From positions 128,421 to 192,420 of the forward strand of contig JBIMKP010000002.1 in assembly GCA_051861545.1 (NCBI GenBank): a DNA stretch of 64,000 nucleotides. Reading direction: 5' to 3'. Of the stretch, positions 24,772 through 34,467 are shown one piece after another. Below the pieces are notes generated by a model that saw only the letters and a program-made list of their open reading frames with translations, had not been told where the DNA came from and did no database searches. This DNA comes from CAISCU01 sp051861545 (lineage in GTDB: Bacteria > Bacteroidota > Bacteroidia > UKL13-3). Within the stretch, counting starts at the first letter, position 1. Each line of letters begins with the position of its first letter. The translations under genes and the position numbers were made by a program.

Positions 24772-26217
24772 TTATTTACCTTTTTTAGTCATTTCACCAA
24801 CACGGTCCATAACACAACGGAAACCTACTGTTGCTGTTGATTGCTCTTGGTCTAAATATCTGCGAGTACCTGGACTCAACCAATAAGCTCTATCTGCCCA
24901 AGATCCACCTTTGTAAACACGAGCAGCGTTATCAACTAATGAACTTGCACCGTAATCATATTTTTGTTCGATATCGGTATAAGTTAATTCGTCTTTGAAA
25001 CCAATATTGTCAGAACGTTTGTAGTTTCTTCTTTGTGCATTGTCTTCTTCAGTTACATCAACATAAATCAAACGACCTAAGCTATCTTTTTCTGAAATGA
25101 ATCCGTCAGCATCAGTTTTGTACTTTTTGTAAACGTTACCACGATAAGGATTGAAACCTGTCATATCTTCTAATGAAAGTGGACGATAAACATCACCTGT
25201 CCATTCGCTTACATTACCCGACATATGGAACAAACCATAATCATTTGGTAAAAACTTAGCATCTTTTACTTTATGAGTATAAAGAGCACCATCATTTAAA
25301 TTACCAGCAATACCAGCTCCGTCACCACGACCACGAGTATAGTTAGCATACATTTTACCACGAGTTTTTTCTGTATCACCTCTTCTAAGAGTTAAGCCAT
25401 TCCAAGGGTAAATTCTTTTTGCATCAATATTTTCGTTGAAAGAAGCAGATTTGAAACCACCAGCAGCATATTCCCACTCAGTTTCTGTTGGAAGGCGATA
25501 AGAAGGTAATAAAATACCATCTTCCATTCTAACACCACGAGTTTTTCCACCTGGAGCATAATCTCTTAATTCTTTTTTTACAGAAGGAGTATATAATCCT
25601 AATAAATAGGCTTCTGTATTAAAGTTTTGATCACCAGTTTGCTTTTGAATATCTAGATTAACCAAACCTTCACGAACCATAATCATTTCGTTAACACGGT
25701 CTGTGCGCCATTTGCAATATTCTGAAGCTTGCACCCAACTAACTCCAACTACAGGATAATCTCTGTAGGCAGGGTGACGCAAATAATACAATACATAAGG
25801 TTCGTTGTAAGATAATTTATCTCTCCAAACCAAAGTATCAGGTAATGCTTTTTTATGAATGATAGGGTTATCACCATATTGACGCATTAACCAATGTAAA
25901 TATTCTAGATAATGAAAATTGGTAACTTCAGTTTCATCCATGTAGAAACTACTAACAGATACACGACGTTTGTAGTTGTTATGGTCGAAAGTCAAATCTT
26001 GTTCAGCACCCCCCATTGTAAAGGTACCACCTTCAACAAAAACTAAACCTGGACCAGTTTCTTGTTCTTTGAATTTGTGTTTTTCAAATCCGCCCCATTT
26101 AGCATCATTGTATTTCCAACCTGTTGTGCTCGATTTACCGGCACGATTGCAGGAACTTGTATAGAGCGCTAATGCTCCTGCAAGTGTGAATACCAAAGCT
26201 TTTGAACTTATTTTCAT
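24772..26217 (-). CDS. gldJ: Gliding motility / T9SS lipoprotein GldJ
   Basis: 481 aa. Lipoprotein signal MKISSKALVFTLAGALALYT with the lipobox Cys at residue 23 (TSSCNR). The remainder is a formylglycine-generating-enzyme (SumF) fold: GPGLVFVEGGTFTMGG, SFYMDETEVTNFHYLEYLHW, PVVGVSWVQASEYCKWR, LPTETEWEYAAGG, HMSGNVSEWTGDVY, ARVYKGGSWADRAYW and TVGFRCV. The N-terminal TGWKYNDAKWGGFE is the GldJ-type linker that distinguishes it from GldK. GldJ stabilises the GldK/L/M/N motor complex and is required for secretion and gliding. The neighbours porP, porU and porV support this. It is slightly shorter than the flavobacterial protein (~560 aa). Confidence 0.88.
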   Translation of the reverse strand: MKISSKALVFTLAGALALYTSSCNRAGKSSTTGWKYNDAKWGGFEKHKFKEQETGPGLVFVEGGTFTMGGAEQDLTFDHNNYKRRVSVSSFYMDETEVTNFHYLEYLHWLMRQYGDNPIIHKKALPDTLVWRDKLSYNEPYVLYYLRHPAYRDYPVVGVSWVQASEYCKWRTDRVNEMIMVREGLVNLDIQKQTGDQNFNTEAYLLGLYTPSVKKELRDYAPGGKTRGVRMEDGILLPSYRLPTETEWEYAAGGFKSASFNENIDAKRIYPWNGLTLRRGDTEKTRGKMYANYTRGRGDGAGIAGNLNDGALYTHKVKDAKFLPNDYGLFHMSGNVSEWTGDVYRPLSLEDMTGFNPYRGNVYKKYKTDADGFISEKDSLGRLIYVDVTEEDNAQRRNYKRSDNIGFKDELTYTDIEQKYDYGASSLVDNAARVYKGGSWADRAYWLSPGTRRYLDQEQSTATVGFRCVMDRVGEMTKKGK

Positions 26218-26308
26218 TTGAGTATCAATTGTTTTTTAGTTGTTTTCTAAATCACTCATTTTTCTTGAATCTTTAAAAGATTGTGGAAAACGGGAAATTT
26301 GGAATTTT

Positions 26309-26316
26309 CAAATATA
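26309..26316 (-). promoter_or_regulatory. -7 box upstream of gldJ
   Basis: Minus-strand TATATTTG, giving a ~88-nt leader before the ATG at 26217. No clear -33 TTTG. Confidence 0.4.
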
Positions 26317-26352
26317 ACGGATTTTTATTAAAAAAAGTCTGAGTGTAAAATT

Positions 26353-27354
26353 TTATAAATCTGGACATCTTAAGGCTTTGCTACTCCTTCTTCTTCCACC
26401 TGTATCTGGCTTAAATTCAAATACCATAGAGATTTCGTGAGAGCCTACTGCTGCTGTAGATGCTTTAGAAATTACAGCATCATAACTATATCCAATTTTA
26501 AAATTAGTAAAACGCATACCAATCATGAAAATTGCTGCATCTGCATTTCTCGAAGTTTGGCGAAACCAAGTTCCTAATGTTAATGCTTTTTGTTTTACAT
26601 AAAATCCTACATTTACTTGATAGAAGTTTCTTTGTTGCATAAAAAGCAAGTTTGGAGATAAAATAATTCTATCTTCTTCGTATCTAGTTTTATTCAAATA
26701 AATATTAAAACCTCCATGAACAGTGTATCTTCTTGGTAATCTTAATGCTGATGAATCTGCATTTTGGTAGAAGAAAGATTGGTTTGGTTCAAGTAAATTG
26801 TGAATGGCAGCACCTGCAAATAATCTATTGCTAAAAATTAATGTTCCAAAACCAAAATTTGGTATGGTTCTAGTTTCCATTGGAATTGTTTCCTGTGTTT
26901 TTAAAATTGGGCCTCGTACAGGATCAAACATGTCACCGAATGTAAATTTGCTAAAATCAAAGGTTTTTTGAACAATTCCACCTTGTAAAGCTGCATTAAA
27001 TCCCCAATCTCTATTTAATTGTGCATTGTAAGAATAAATAGCAGATGCTGAGCTAGTTGTTAGAAATCCATCCCCAGAAACATCATAAGAACTAATTAAT
27101 CCAATTCCACTATTAACTCCGCCAATATAAGCGTCAAATGCAGCTACGCCTGTATTATAATTATTTTGTAAGCCAGTGTACTGACTTCTACCAGAGATTG
27201 CTAAACGAAGATTTCTACTCGCTCCAGCCATTGCTGGGTTAGTATATAAAGATGCTGCATAGTATTGACTAAGTTGTGGATCTTGTGCTTTTAATTCTGG
27301 AAGCAACAAGCTTAAAGTCAGGCAAAAAAGTAATATTTTTCTCATTTGGTTCAT
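26353..27354 (-). CDS. PorP/SprF-family type IX secretion outer-membrane protein (first paralogue)
   Basis: 333 aa from ATG 27354 (a TTG 18 nt earlier extends the ORF; a further ATG lies at 27345). Signal peptide (ILLFCLTLSLLLPELKAQ), then the family hallmark QDPQLSQYYAASLYTNPAMAG. Alternating strands of a 14-strand-like barrel follow, with typical IGYSYDAVIS and SHEISMVFEF near the C-terminus. PorP/SprF proteins bind and tether partner surface proteins or gliding adhesins in the outer membrane. It lies just upstream of gldJ, with a second paralogue behind it on the same strand. Confidence 0.9.
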   Translation of the reverse strand: MNQMRKILLFCLTLSLLLPELKAQDPQLSQYYAASLYTNPAMAGASRNLRLAISGRSQYTGLQNNYNTGVAAFDAYIGGVNSGIGLISSYDVSGDGFLTTSSASAIYSYNAQLNRDWGFNAALQGGIVQKTFDFSKFTFGDMFDPVRGPILKTQETIPMETRTIPNFGFGTLIFSNRLFAGAAIHNLLEPNQSFFYQNADSSALRLPRRYTVHGGFNIYLNKTRYEEDRIILSPNLLFMQQRNFYQVNVGFYVKQKALTLGTWFRQTSRNADAAIFMIGMRFTNFKIGYSYDAVISKASTAAVGSHEISMVFEFKPDTGGRRRSSKALRCPDL

Positions 27355-27492
27355 GCTAAATATAAATTTCAACGCGAATTATTTTTTCTTATTTCTTTAA
27401 GAAATTAAATTCTATTGAATATTTAGAATCTGCAATTTAGAAAATCTTTTTATTTTTTATGTAAAATCGAAGTTTGGAATATTAATTTCCTC

Positions 27493-28521
27493 TTAAAATT
27501 CAGGACAACGCATTGCTCTAACAGTTCTTTTCGGTGTTCTTTTGTGTAATTCAAAAGATAAAGAAACTTCATGTGAGTTAGCTGCACCTGGTCTGGCTTC
27601 ACTCATAGTTGCATCATATGAGTAACCAATTCTAACTTTAGGGGTTCTGATTCCCAATAATATAATGAAAGCATCTGAATTAACAGCATTGGCTCTATAG
27701 TACAATCCTGCTAAAAATGAGCCTCTACTCGCATACATTCCTAAATTCAATTGCTGAAATTGTCTTTGTGATTTTACAATGACATTAGGATAAATATTTG
27801 CTCTGTATTTCGGATTTCTGCTTTCAACTACAGGAATTACCAATCCCATATTACCAGTGAATCTTCTTGGAATAGTATTTGGATTTTCTACATCTCCAGT
27901 AGAGAAAAAGTCTTGGGTTGGTTCAAATAAATTATGAGCGGCTAAACCAAAATAAAAATTCTTTGAATATCCGGAAATTCCTGCCGCAAAGTTAGTTATG
28001 AAAATAGATGGATTTAAATCACCGCCTGTCATATATACTGATTCACTCGGAGGATTGATAAATCCATTTCCTAAAACTATTTGATCATACCAAGTTAACT
28101 TAGAGAAATCTACTGATTTTTGAATAACTCCGGCTTGTACTGCTGCTCTCATAGTAAATTTCCTTGTAACAGGAATTTGATAAGAGTACATTACATTTAA
28201 TCCAACAGTTCTTAATGTACCAACACCTTGTTCATCGAACGTTGCTTGAACACCAAATCCGCCATTAATTGCATCAAAATGTTCATCGTAACTGAAGGTT
28301 CCTGTTCTGAACGAACCTGGAATTCCTGGCCATTGTTGCCTAACATTCGTTACAATCCTTCCAACTGTCTGTGTTCCAGCAAATGCAGGGTTCATATAAA
28401 TTGGATTGGCATAAAACTGAGAAAACTGAGGATCCTGCGCAGAGGCATATTCACCACAAATGGTAATTATAATTAGCAGAAATACGTAGGCCTTTTTATG
28501 CCACTTTTGATAAAAGGTCAT
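27493..28521 (-). CDS. PorP/SprF-family type IX secretion outer-membrane protein (second paralogue)
   Basis: 342 aa from ATG 28521. The ORF could extend to 28602, but that part overlaps an inverted repeat in the divergent control region and lacks signal-peptide character. Signal peptide (AYVFLLIIITICGEYASAQ), then QDPQFSQFYANPIYMNPAFAG, GIPGSFRTGTFSYDEHFDAI, IGYSYDATMSEA and SHEVSLSFEL. It is clearly homologous to the gene at 26353; both end in an M/L-RCP-x motif (ALRCPDL, AMRCPEF). Divergent from porU. Confidence 0.9.
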   Translation of the reverse strand: MTFYQKWHKKAYVFLLIIITICGEYASAQDPQFSQFYANPIYMNPAFAGTQTVGRIVTNVRQQWPGIPGSFRTGTFSYDEHFDAINGGFGVQATFDEQGVGTLRTVGLNVMYSYQIPVTRKFTMRAAVQAGVIQKSVDFSKLTWYDQIVLGNGFINPPSESVYMTGGDLNPSIFITNFAAGISGYSKNFYFGLAAHNLFEPTQDFFSTGDVENPNTIPRRFTGNMGLVIPVVESRNPKYRANIYPNVIVKSQRQFQQLNLGMYASRGSFLAGLYYRANAVNSDAFIILLGIRTPKVRIGYSYDATMSEARPGAANSHEVSLSFELHKRTPKRTVRAMRCPEF

Positions 28522-28588
28522 TATATTATTTTTCGATCCTAGTTTAAAAACAAGTTTGCAATTATAGGGTTTCTGTAAACAATGTTTC

Positions 28589-28625
28589 AAACGATAACAC
28601 AATTTGTTTTTCTTTGTTATCGTTT
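28589..28625. promoter_or_regulatory. Perfect 11-bp inverted repeat in the porP-porU divergent control region
   Basis: AAACGATAACA (28589-28599) and TGTTATCGTTT (28615-28625), 15-nt spacer. It lies 68 bp above the porP ATG and 78 bp above the porU ATG. It could be an operator for both T9SS transcripts or a leader hairpin. Confidence 0.55.
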
Positions 28626-28702
28626 TAAACCAAGTTTACTAATTTTCAATAATAAGTATTTTAAATTCTAACATGCAATATTTTGAGTATTTAAGCCCAA
28701 AA

Positions 28703-31700
28703 AAGATGAAAATTTTCCTTTTTTCGTCGCTTTTTTTTCTTTTTTCTCACTTTTTGGAGGCGAAAGAAATTTTAGTTGAAAGGAAAATTAATTGGAAAAA
28801 TTCTTCCAATTTTAAGAATTTACCCCATTTCGATGGTGAAATTTTTCTTAAAAATCAGGAATCCACTCCTGTTTTTTCAGAAATTTTAGACCTAAATGGT
28901 GAAGAATTTCTTTCAGCTAAACTCATTTTTGAAGATTTTAAACGATTGGATTTTCCAAGTATTGCCTCTTTGGGTGATTTTCCTTCAGATTTTTCTGTAA
29001 GAACTTATCCTGCTTTTGAAAAAGGTAAATCTAAATTGATTATTCAGATTGATGCAATAAAAAAGAATGCTGATGCTTTATTGATTTTGCAGAGTTTTAA
29101 ACTTCAAATTATTACCAAACCTTCTCTAAATAGAATTGCATTAAAAAAAGCTGCTGCAAATTCAGTTTTGGCAACTGGCGATTGGTTTAAAATAGCCACA
29201 ACTCAAAATGGTATTCATAGAATTGATTATAATGGATTAAGAACAATGGGCATTAATCCAGATTTAATCGACCCAAGAAAGCTTAAACTTTATGGAAACG
29301 GAGCTGGCATGCTTCCTACACCTAATAGCGCTTTTAGGTATGATGATTTGCATGAGATAGCAATTCAATTAAAAGGAGAGGAAGATGGGAAGTTTAATAC
29401 TACAGATTTTATTTTGTTTTATGGCGAATCTCAAATAGACCAATGGGTTTTTAATAAACAATCTGGGACTTACAGTCATCAATCTAATTTATATAGCGAT
29501 ACCACTTATTATTTTATCACAGTATCTGCCGATAATGGAAAAAGAATTCCTAAAATAAGTTCGGAGCCTAATTTTACCCAAGAATCTTCAGAAGCCGATT
29601 TTACTTATTTATATGAAAATGAAAAATCAAATTTGACTAAATCGGGCAAAGTTTGGGTTGGTGAGGAATTTGACAGAGTTACTTCTCAAAGTTTTAACCT
29701 AAGTATTCCAAATTTAATTGCAGCACAACCATTGCGTATGTTATCTTCTGCAACTTCTAGGTCAATAGTGCCGAGTACATTAGCTGTAACGGTTAATGGT
29801 TCAAATGTTCTTTCGCATAATATGGGTATTACGACAGGAGGTTACGATAAGCCGTTTGCATCTGGTTTAAATTATGTTGCTGCTGAATTTTTGGTTTCTA
29901 ATCAAACCTTAAATGTTAATTATGCATATAATAAACCAGCTAGTGGTAGCATTGCTTGGTTAGATTTTTTTGAAATAGTTGCTCGTATAAACCTAAAAAA
30001 TTCAAGTGGTAATTTCGTATTTAGAGATAAAAAATCAATTGCTACTGCTGCTAAAACCAAGTTCAATATCAATACAAATCGTTCTTTAAATGTTTGGGAT
30101 ATAACTAATGCAGTAAATCCTTTTGAAATAGAAGGATCTTTTGCTGCAAGTAATTATAGTTTTACTTGTAATACCGATAGTTTAAGAGAATTCGCTGTAA
30201 TTGATGGAAGTAATTTTCTTCAACCTAAAATAATCGGAAAAATTCTTAACCAGAATCTCCATGCTTTAAGTCCAGCTCATGGCTTAATTTTAACCCATCC
30301 TGATTTTTTTGAAGAGGCAAATCGTTTAGCTAAATTTCATAAAGAAAATGATGGTTTAGATATTCATGTAGTTAATATTCAACAAATATATAATGAGTTT
30401 TCATCGGGCTCGCAAGACCTTACAGCTTTGAGAGATTTCTTAAAGATGTTTTACGAAAAGACTTTAACCGGTTCGGTAAAATTAGCTGATGTTATGTTAT
30501 TTGGAAGGGCATCGTACGATTATAAATATAGAATCAAAGTGAACTCCAATTTTGTTCCGGCTTTTCAAAGTTTTGAATCCTTTGACCCAACAACATCTTA
30601 TTGTAGCGATGATTATATCTGCTTTTTAGATGCGAATGAAGGTAATTGGGATAGAGATGGCGACCCAGGTGAATTGATGGATATTGGATTAGGAAGGTTG
30701 CCTGTTTCAAGTGCTTCTGAAGCTGCTGAAATGGTTGATAAATTCATTTCATATACCAAAGAAACCTCGTTTGGTGATTGGAGAAATAAAATGGTGTTTA
30801 TGGCTGATGATGAAGATTTTAATGCACATCAGAATCAATCAAATAATTTAGCCAATACTGTTGGAAATCGTTTTCCGGAGTACAATATCCAAAAGATTTT
30901 TTTAGATGCTTATCCAAGAGAGATTACTGCTGGCGGAGCACGTTATCCAGATGCAAATAAAGCAATGAATAATGCTATTGAAAAAGGATGCCTTATTTTT
31001 AATTATACTGGTCATGGAGGTGAAGTTGGTTTAACAGCTGAAAGAGTAATGGGGGTTGAAGATATTAATGCTTGGTCAAACAAAACTAAATTACCATTAT
31101 TTGTAACAGCAACTTGTGAGTTTAGTAGATTTGATGACCCATCAAGAATTTCTGCTGGTGAAATGGTTTTGTTGAATCCTAATGGTGGAGGAATAGGTTT
31201 ATTTACAACAGTAAGATTGGTGTATTCGGGTCAAAATGAAATCTTAAATTCTCGTTTTTTTGATAATGTTGGACTTGATTCTGTTTCGCAATTAAATCCA
31301 CCACGATTGGGTGATGTTTTAATGAAAACTAAGAATTCCTATTTAGATAAAAATACAAGAAACTTTACTTTTTTAGGAGATCCATTTTTGAAGATGTCGT
31401 ATCCTAAAAATGAAATAATACCAACAGAAATTAATGGTGTTTCAATCCTTCAATTTAATGATACGATTAAGGCTTTAGAAAAAGTTACGATTTCAGGAAA
31501 ATTAGTTGATAAAAAGGGAGTTTTAATGAGCGATTTTGATGGTGAAATTTTCCCAACTTTATTTGATAAATCAGAAACGTATAAAACTTTGGTTAATAAT
31601 CCAGAACAAAGCAATCCAATGGAATTTAGAATGCAAAACAATGTATTGTATAGAGGAAAAGCTTCGGTTAAAGCCGGTTTGTTTAGCTTTACTTTTATAG

Positions 31701-32491
31701 TTCCAAAGGATATTTCTTACCAATATGGTTATGGAAAATTATCTGCTTATGCTAGTAATGGAGTTTCGGATGCATCTGGATATTCAAATTCATTAATTAT
31801 TGGAGGTACTTCCGATTCAATTGGTTCAGACAAAACGGGTCCAGAATTGAAATTATTTATGAATGATGAAAAGTTTGTAAATGGTGGTTTAACAGATGAG
31901 AATCCAACTTTTATAGCCAAATTATTTGATGAAAATGGAATCAATACAACTGGCCGAGGAATTGGAAGAGATTTAACATTGGTTTTAAATAATGAAAATA
32001 GCAAAGCAATTGTTGTTAATGATTATTATCAAGCTACCATCAATTCTTATCAAAGTGGAGAAGTAAGGTATAAATTCAAAAATCTACCAATTGGAAAACA
32101 TACACTTCGTTTCCGCTCTTATGACGCTTATAATAATCCAGCAGAAGCAAATCTTGAATTTGAAATAAAACCAGCTGGAAAACCTTCCATTCAACATGTC
32201 TTAAATTATCCAAATCCATTTACAAGAAGCACGGTATTTCATTTCGACCACAATCAGGCTGGACAAGATATCTCGGTTAGCATTCAAATTTTTACAGTAA
32301 ATGGACAATTAATCAAAACGCTTGATTATGATGGATATGCAGAAGGAAATCACTTTTCTGAATTGAGTTGGAATGGAAATGATGAATATGGAGATAAGTT
32401 AGCCAATGGAGTTTATATTTACAAAGTGAAATTCAGGGTTTCGGGCCAAAAGCCAATTGAGCAGTTCCAGAAATTGGTTGTAATTAATTAA
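28703..32491 (+). CDS. porU: Type IX secretion system sortase PorU
   Basis: 1262 aa from ATG 28703, which gives a clean signal peptide (MKIFLFSSLFFLFSHFLEAK); an ATG at 28673 is in frame but adds ten polar residues. Central peptidase C25 (gingipain-like) domain with catalytic His in FNYTGHGGEVG (residue ~771) and Cys in LFVTATCEFSRFDD (residue ~805), preceded by LGRLPVSSASEA. The C-terminus has an FlgD-like/T9SS-type Ig domain (LNYPNPFTRSTVFHFD, LANGVYIYKVKF). PorU cleaves the sorting domain of T9SS cargos and attaches them to A-LPS on the cell surface. porV follows 152 bp later with its own promoter. Confidence 0.93.
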   Translation, partial: KMKIFLFSSLFFLFSHFLEAKEILVERKINWKNSSNFKNLPHFDGEIFLKNQESTPVFSEILDLNGEEFLSAKLIFEDFKRLDFPSIASLGDFPSDFSVRTYPAFEKGKSKLIIQIDAIKKNADALLILQSFKLQIITKPSLNRIALKKAAANSVLATGDWFKIATTQNGIHRIDYNGLRTMGINPDLIDPRKLKLYGNGAGMLPTPNSAFRYDDLHEIAIQLKGEEDGKFNTTDFILFYGESQIDQWVFNKQSGTYSHQSNLYSDTTYYFITVSADNGKRIPKISSEPNFTQESSEADFTYLYENEKSNLTKSGKVWVGEEFDRVTSQSFNLSIPNLIAAQPLRMLSSATSRSIVPSTLAVTVNGSNVLSHNMGITTGGYDKPFASGLNYVAAEFLVSNQTLNVNYAYNKPASGSIAWLDFFEIVARINLKNSSGNFVFRDKKSIATAAKTKFNINTNRSLNVWDITNAVNPFEIEGSFAASNYSFTCNTDSLREFAVIDGSNFLQPKIIGKILNQNLHALSPAHGLILTHPDFFEEANRLAKFHKENDGLDIHVVNIQQIYNEFSSGSQDLTALRDFLKMFYEKTLTGSVKLADVMLFGRASYDYKYRIKVNSNFVPAFQSFESFDPTTSYCSDDYICFLDANEGNWDRDGDPGELMDIGLGRLPVSSASEAAEMVDKFISYTKETSFGDWRNKMVFMADDEDFNAHQNQSNNLANTVGNRFPEYNIQKIFLDAYPREITAGGARYPDANKAMNNAIEKGCLIFNYTGHGGEVGLTAERVMGVEDINAWSNKTKLPLFVTATCEFSRFDDPSRISAGEMVLLNPNGGGIGLFTTVRLVYSGQNEILNSRFFDNVGLDSVSQLNPPRLGDVLMKTKNSYLDKNTRNFTFLGDPFLKMSYPKNEIIPTEINGVSILQFNDTIKALEKVTISGKLVDKKGVLMSDFDGEIFPTLFDKSETYKTLVNNPEQSNPMEFRMQNNVLYRGKASVKAGLFSFTFIVPKDISYQYGYGKLSAYASNGVSDASGYSNSLIIGGTSDSIGSDKTGPELKLFMNDEKFVNGGLTDENPTFIAKLFDENGINTTGRGIGRDLTLVLNNENSKAIVVNDYYQATINSYQSGEVRYKFKNLPIGKHTLRFRSYDAYNNPAEANLEFEIKPAGKPSIQHVLNYPNPFTRSTVFHFDHNQAGQDISVSIQIFTVNGQLIKTLDYDGYAEGNHFSELSWNGNDEYGDKLANGVYIYKVKFRVSGQKPIEQFQKLVVIN

Positions 32492-32600
32492 TAGATGGCA
32501 ATTTAATTTGTGGATTGCCGTTTTATGTGCTTTCTTAAGGTTTTTCTAATTTTTAGTTTACTTATTTTTAAGGCTAAACTAAATATGGAACAGGTAAAAA

Positions 32601-32630
32601 TTGGATAAGTTAATTGGAAAGTTATTTTTG
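32601..32630 (+). promoter_or_regulatory. Promoter of porV
   Basis: TTG (32601-32603), 19-nt spacer, TATTTTTG (32623-32630). The expected start is about 10 nt before the porV ATG at 32644, so porV can be expressed separately from porU. Confidence 0.6.
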
Positions 32631-32643
32631 TTGATTAGTAGAT

Positions 32644-33924
32644 ATGAATAAAGTGAAGAATTCAATTATTAAGTTAGGATTTACAGCCCTTATTTTTTCG
32701 GGTATTGTAAAGAATAGTGAAGCTCAAGTTACAGTTGGTGGCTCAAATACAGGATTAGATGGTAGACAAAATACCATCACAACGGCTGTCCCTTTTCTAA
32801 TGATTACACCTGATTCAAGAGCAGGTGGAATGGGAGATTTAGGAGCTGCAACTCCCAATGACCCAAACGCTTTGCATTGGAACATGGCGAAATTTCCTTT
32901 TAATGAAAGAAAAGGAGCTGTTTCTTTGTCTTATACTCCTTGGTTAAAGCAGTTGGTTCCGGATATTAATCTTGGATATCTTTCTATATATGGAAAAATC
33001 AATGAAAAATCGGCAGTTGCTGGTTCATTGAGGTATTTTTCTTTAGGTCAAATTAACTTTACCGACCAATTTGGTAACAGCACAGGTAATTATACACCAA
33101 ACGAATTGGCCTTGGATTTGGGTTATGCTTCAAAACTTTCCGACCATTTTTCATTAGGTATTGCTTTTAGATATATTCGTTCTGATTTAGCTGGTGGATT
33201 CAATCAATCTCAAACTCCAGTTGGCGCTGGAAATGCGTTTGCGGGTGATATCACTGCTTATTATACCAATAAAACTAGGGTAAAATTAGAAGGTAAAAAT
33301 TATAAGGTAAATTATGGTTTTGGTGGTGCCATTACAAATATAGGTTCTAAAATTTCTTATACCTCTCAACAGTACGAAAACTTCATTCCAGTAAATTTAA
33401 GAATAGGTACATATGGTCAAGTAGAAATCGACCAATATAATACCATTGCCTTAGCTGTTGATTTTACTAAATTATTGGTTCCAACAAATCCTATTTATAA
33501 AACAGATTCATCAGGAAGAGTTGTGATTGAAAATGGAAATACAGTTATTTTAGAAGGAATGGATCCAGATGTTCCTTTAATTCAAGGGATGACACAATCT
33601 TTTTATGATGCACCAGGTGGATTCAAAGAAGAATTAAGAGAGATAAATTATTCAGCCGGTTTAGAATATTGGTACGATAAACAATTTGCTTTAAGAGCTG
33701 GTTATTTTCATGAAAGTCCTACCAAAGGAAATAGAAAATATTTAACATTTGGAACTGGTTTTAAATTCAGTGTTTTCGGATTAGACTTATCATATTTAGT
33801 GGCAATCGGACAAAACCATCCATTGAATAATACTTTGCGTTTTTCTTTCTTGTTTGATTTTGATGCTTTTGCTAGTCAAACAAAAGATGAGAAAAAGAAA
33901 AATGATGACGAAATAGCCGAATAA
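32644..33924 (+). CDS. porV: Type IX secretion outer-membrane shuttle PorV
   Basis: 426 aa. A signal peptide is followed by the PorV signature TAVPFLMITPDSRAGGMGDL and ALHWNMAKFPF, then a FadL/OmpP1-like beta-barrel with SVSYTPWLKQL-type strands (here AVSLSYTPWLKQLVPDINLG). It ends with a short charged tail (KDEKKKNDDEIAE). PorV carries T9SS cargo from the translocon to PorU in the outer membrane. The order porU-porV matches the arrangement known from Flavobacterium. ispF starts 2 bp after its stop. Confidence 0.93.
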   Translation: MNKVKNSIIKLGFTALIFSGIVKNSEAQVTVGGSNTGLDGRQNTITTAVPFLMITPDSRAGGMGDLGAATPNDPNALHWNMAKFPFNERKGAVSLSYTPWLKQLVPDINLGYLSIYGKINEKSAVAGSLRYFSLGQINFTDQFGNSTGNYTPNELALDLGYASKLSDHFSLGIAFRYIRSDLAGGFNQSQTPVGAGNAFAGDITAYYTNKTRVKLEGKNYKVNYGFGGAITNIGSKISYTSQQYENFIPVNLRIGTYGQVEIDQYNTIALAVDFTKLLVPTNPIYKTDSSGRVVIENGNTVILEGMDPDVPLIQGMTQSFYDAPGGFKEELREINYSAGLEYWYDKQFALRAGYFHESPTKGNRKYLTFGTGFKFSVFGLDLSYLVAIGQNHPLNNTLRFSFLFDFDAFASQTKDEKKKNDDEIAE

Positions 33925-33925
33925 T

Positions 33926-34399
33926 ATGAGAATAGGTTTCGGGTTTGATGTTCATCAATTAGCAGAAAATAGACCATTTATTTTAGGTGGAATTAAAATT
34001 GATTCTGAAAAAGGAATTCTTGGGCATAGTGATGCTGATGTGCTCTTCCATGCTATTTCTGATGCAGTTTTAGGAGCACTTGCTTTAGGTGATATTGGGG
34101 AACATTTTCCAAATACAGATAAAAGTATTGAAGGAATTAATAGCGGTTTAATTTTATCAAAATGTATTTCATTGATAGAAGAAAAGGGCTATTTCGTTGG
34201 AAACATTGATACTTGTATTGTTTGTGAAAAGCCAAAAGTCATGCCTCATGCAAAAGCTATGAGGGAATCAATTGCAAGTTTATGTCATGTTTCTATTGAT
34301 GATGTTTCCGTTAAAGCTACTACCAATGAAAAAATGGGTTTTATAGGCAGAGGTGAAGGAATTGTTGCTTATGCTACGGTTCTGCTAAAAAAATCATAG
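33926..34399 (+). CDS. ispF: 2-C-methyl-D-erythritol 2,4-cyclodiphosphate synthase
   Basis: 157 aa, the usual family length. Zn-binding residues in MRIGFGFDVHQL (Asp8, His10) and GHSDADVLFHAISDA (His42 region). Also LGALALGDIGEHFPNTD and the C-terminal ATTNEKMGFIGRGEGI. It makes MEcPP in the cytosolic MEP isoprenoid pathway. It begins 2 bp after the porV stop, so it is probably cotranscribed with porV, though its function is unrelated to secretion. Confidence 0.95.
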   Translation: MRIGFGFDVHQLAENRPFILGGIKIDSEKGILGHSDADVLFHAISDAVLGALALGDIGEHFPNTDKSIEGINSGLILSKCISLIEEKGYFVGNIDTCIVCEKPKVMPHAKAMRESIASLCHVSIDDVSVKATTNEKMGFIGRGEGIVAYATVLLKKS

Positions 34400-34467
34400 A
34401 ACTTTCTTTTAAATTATTCTTCTTAGTTTTTTTGCTTCCTAAAATCGACTTAAATTGAGCACCTCAT

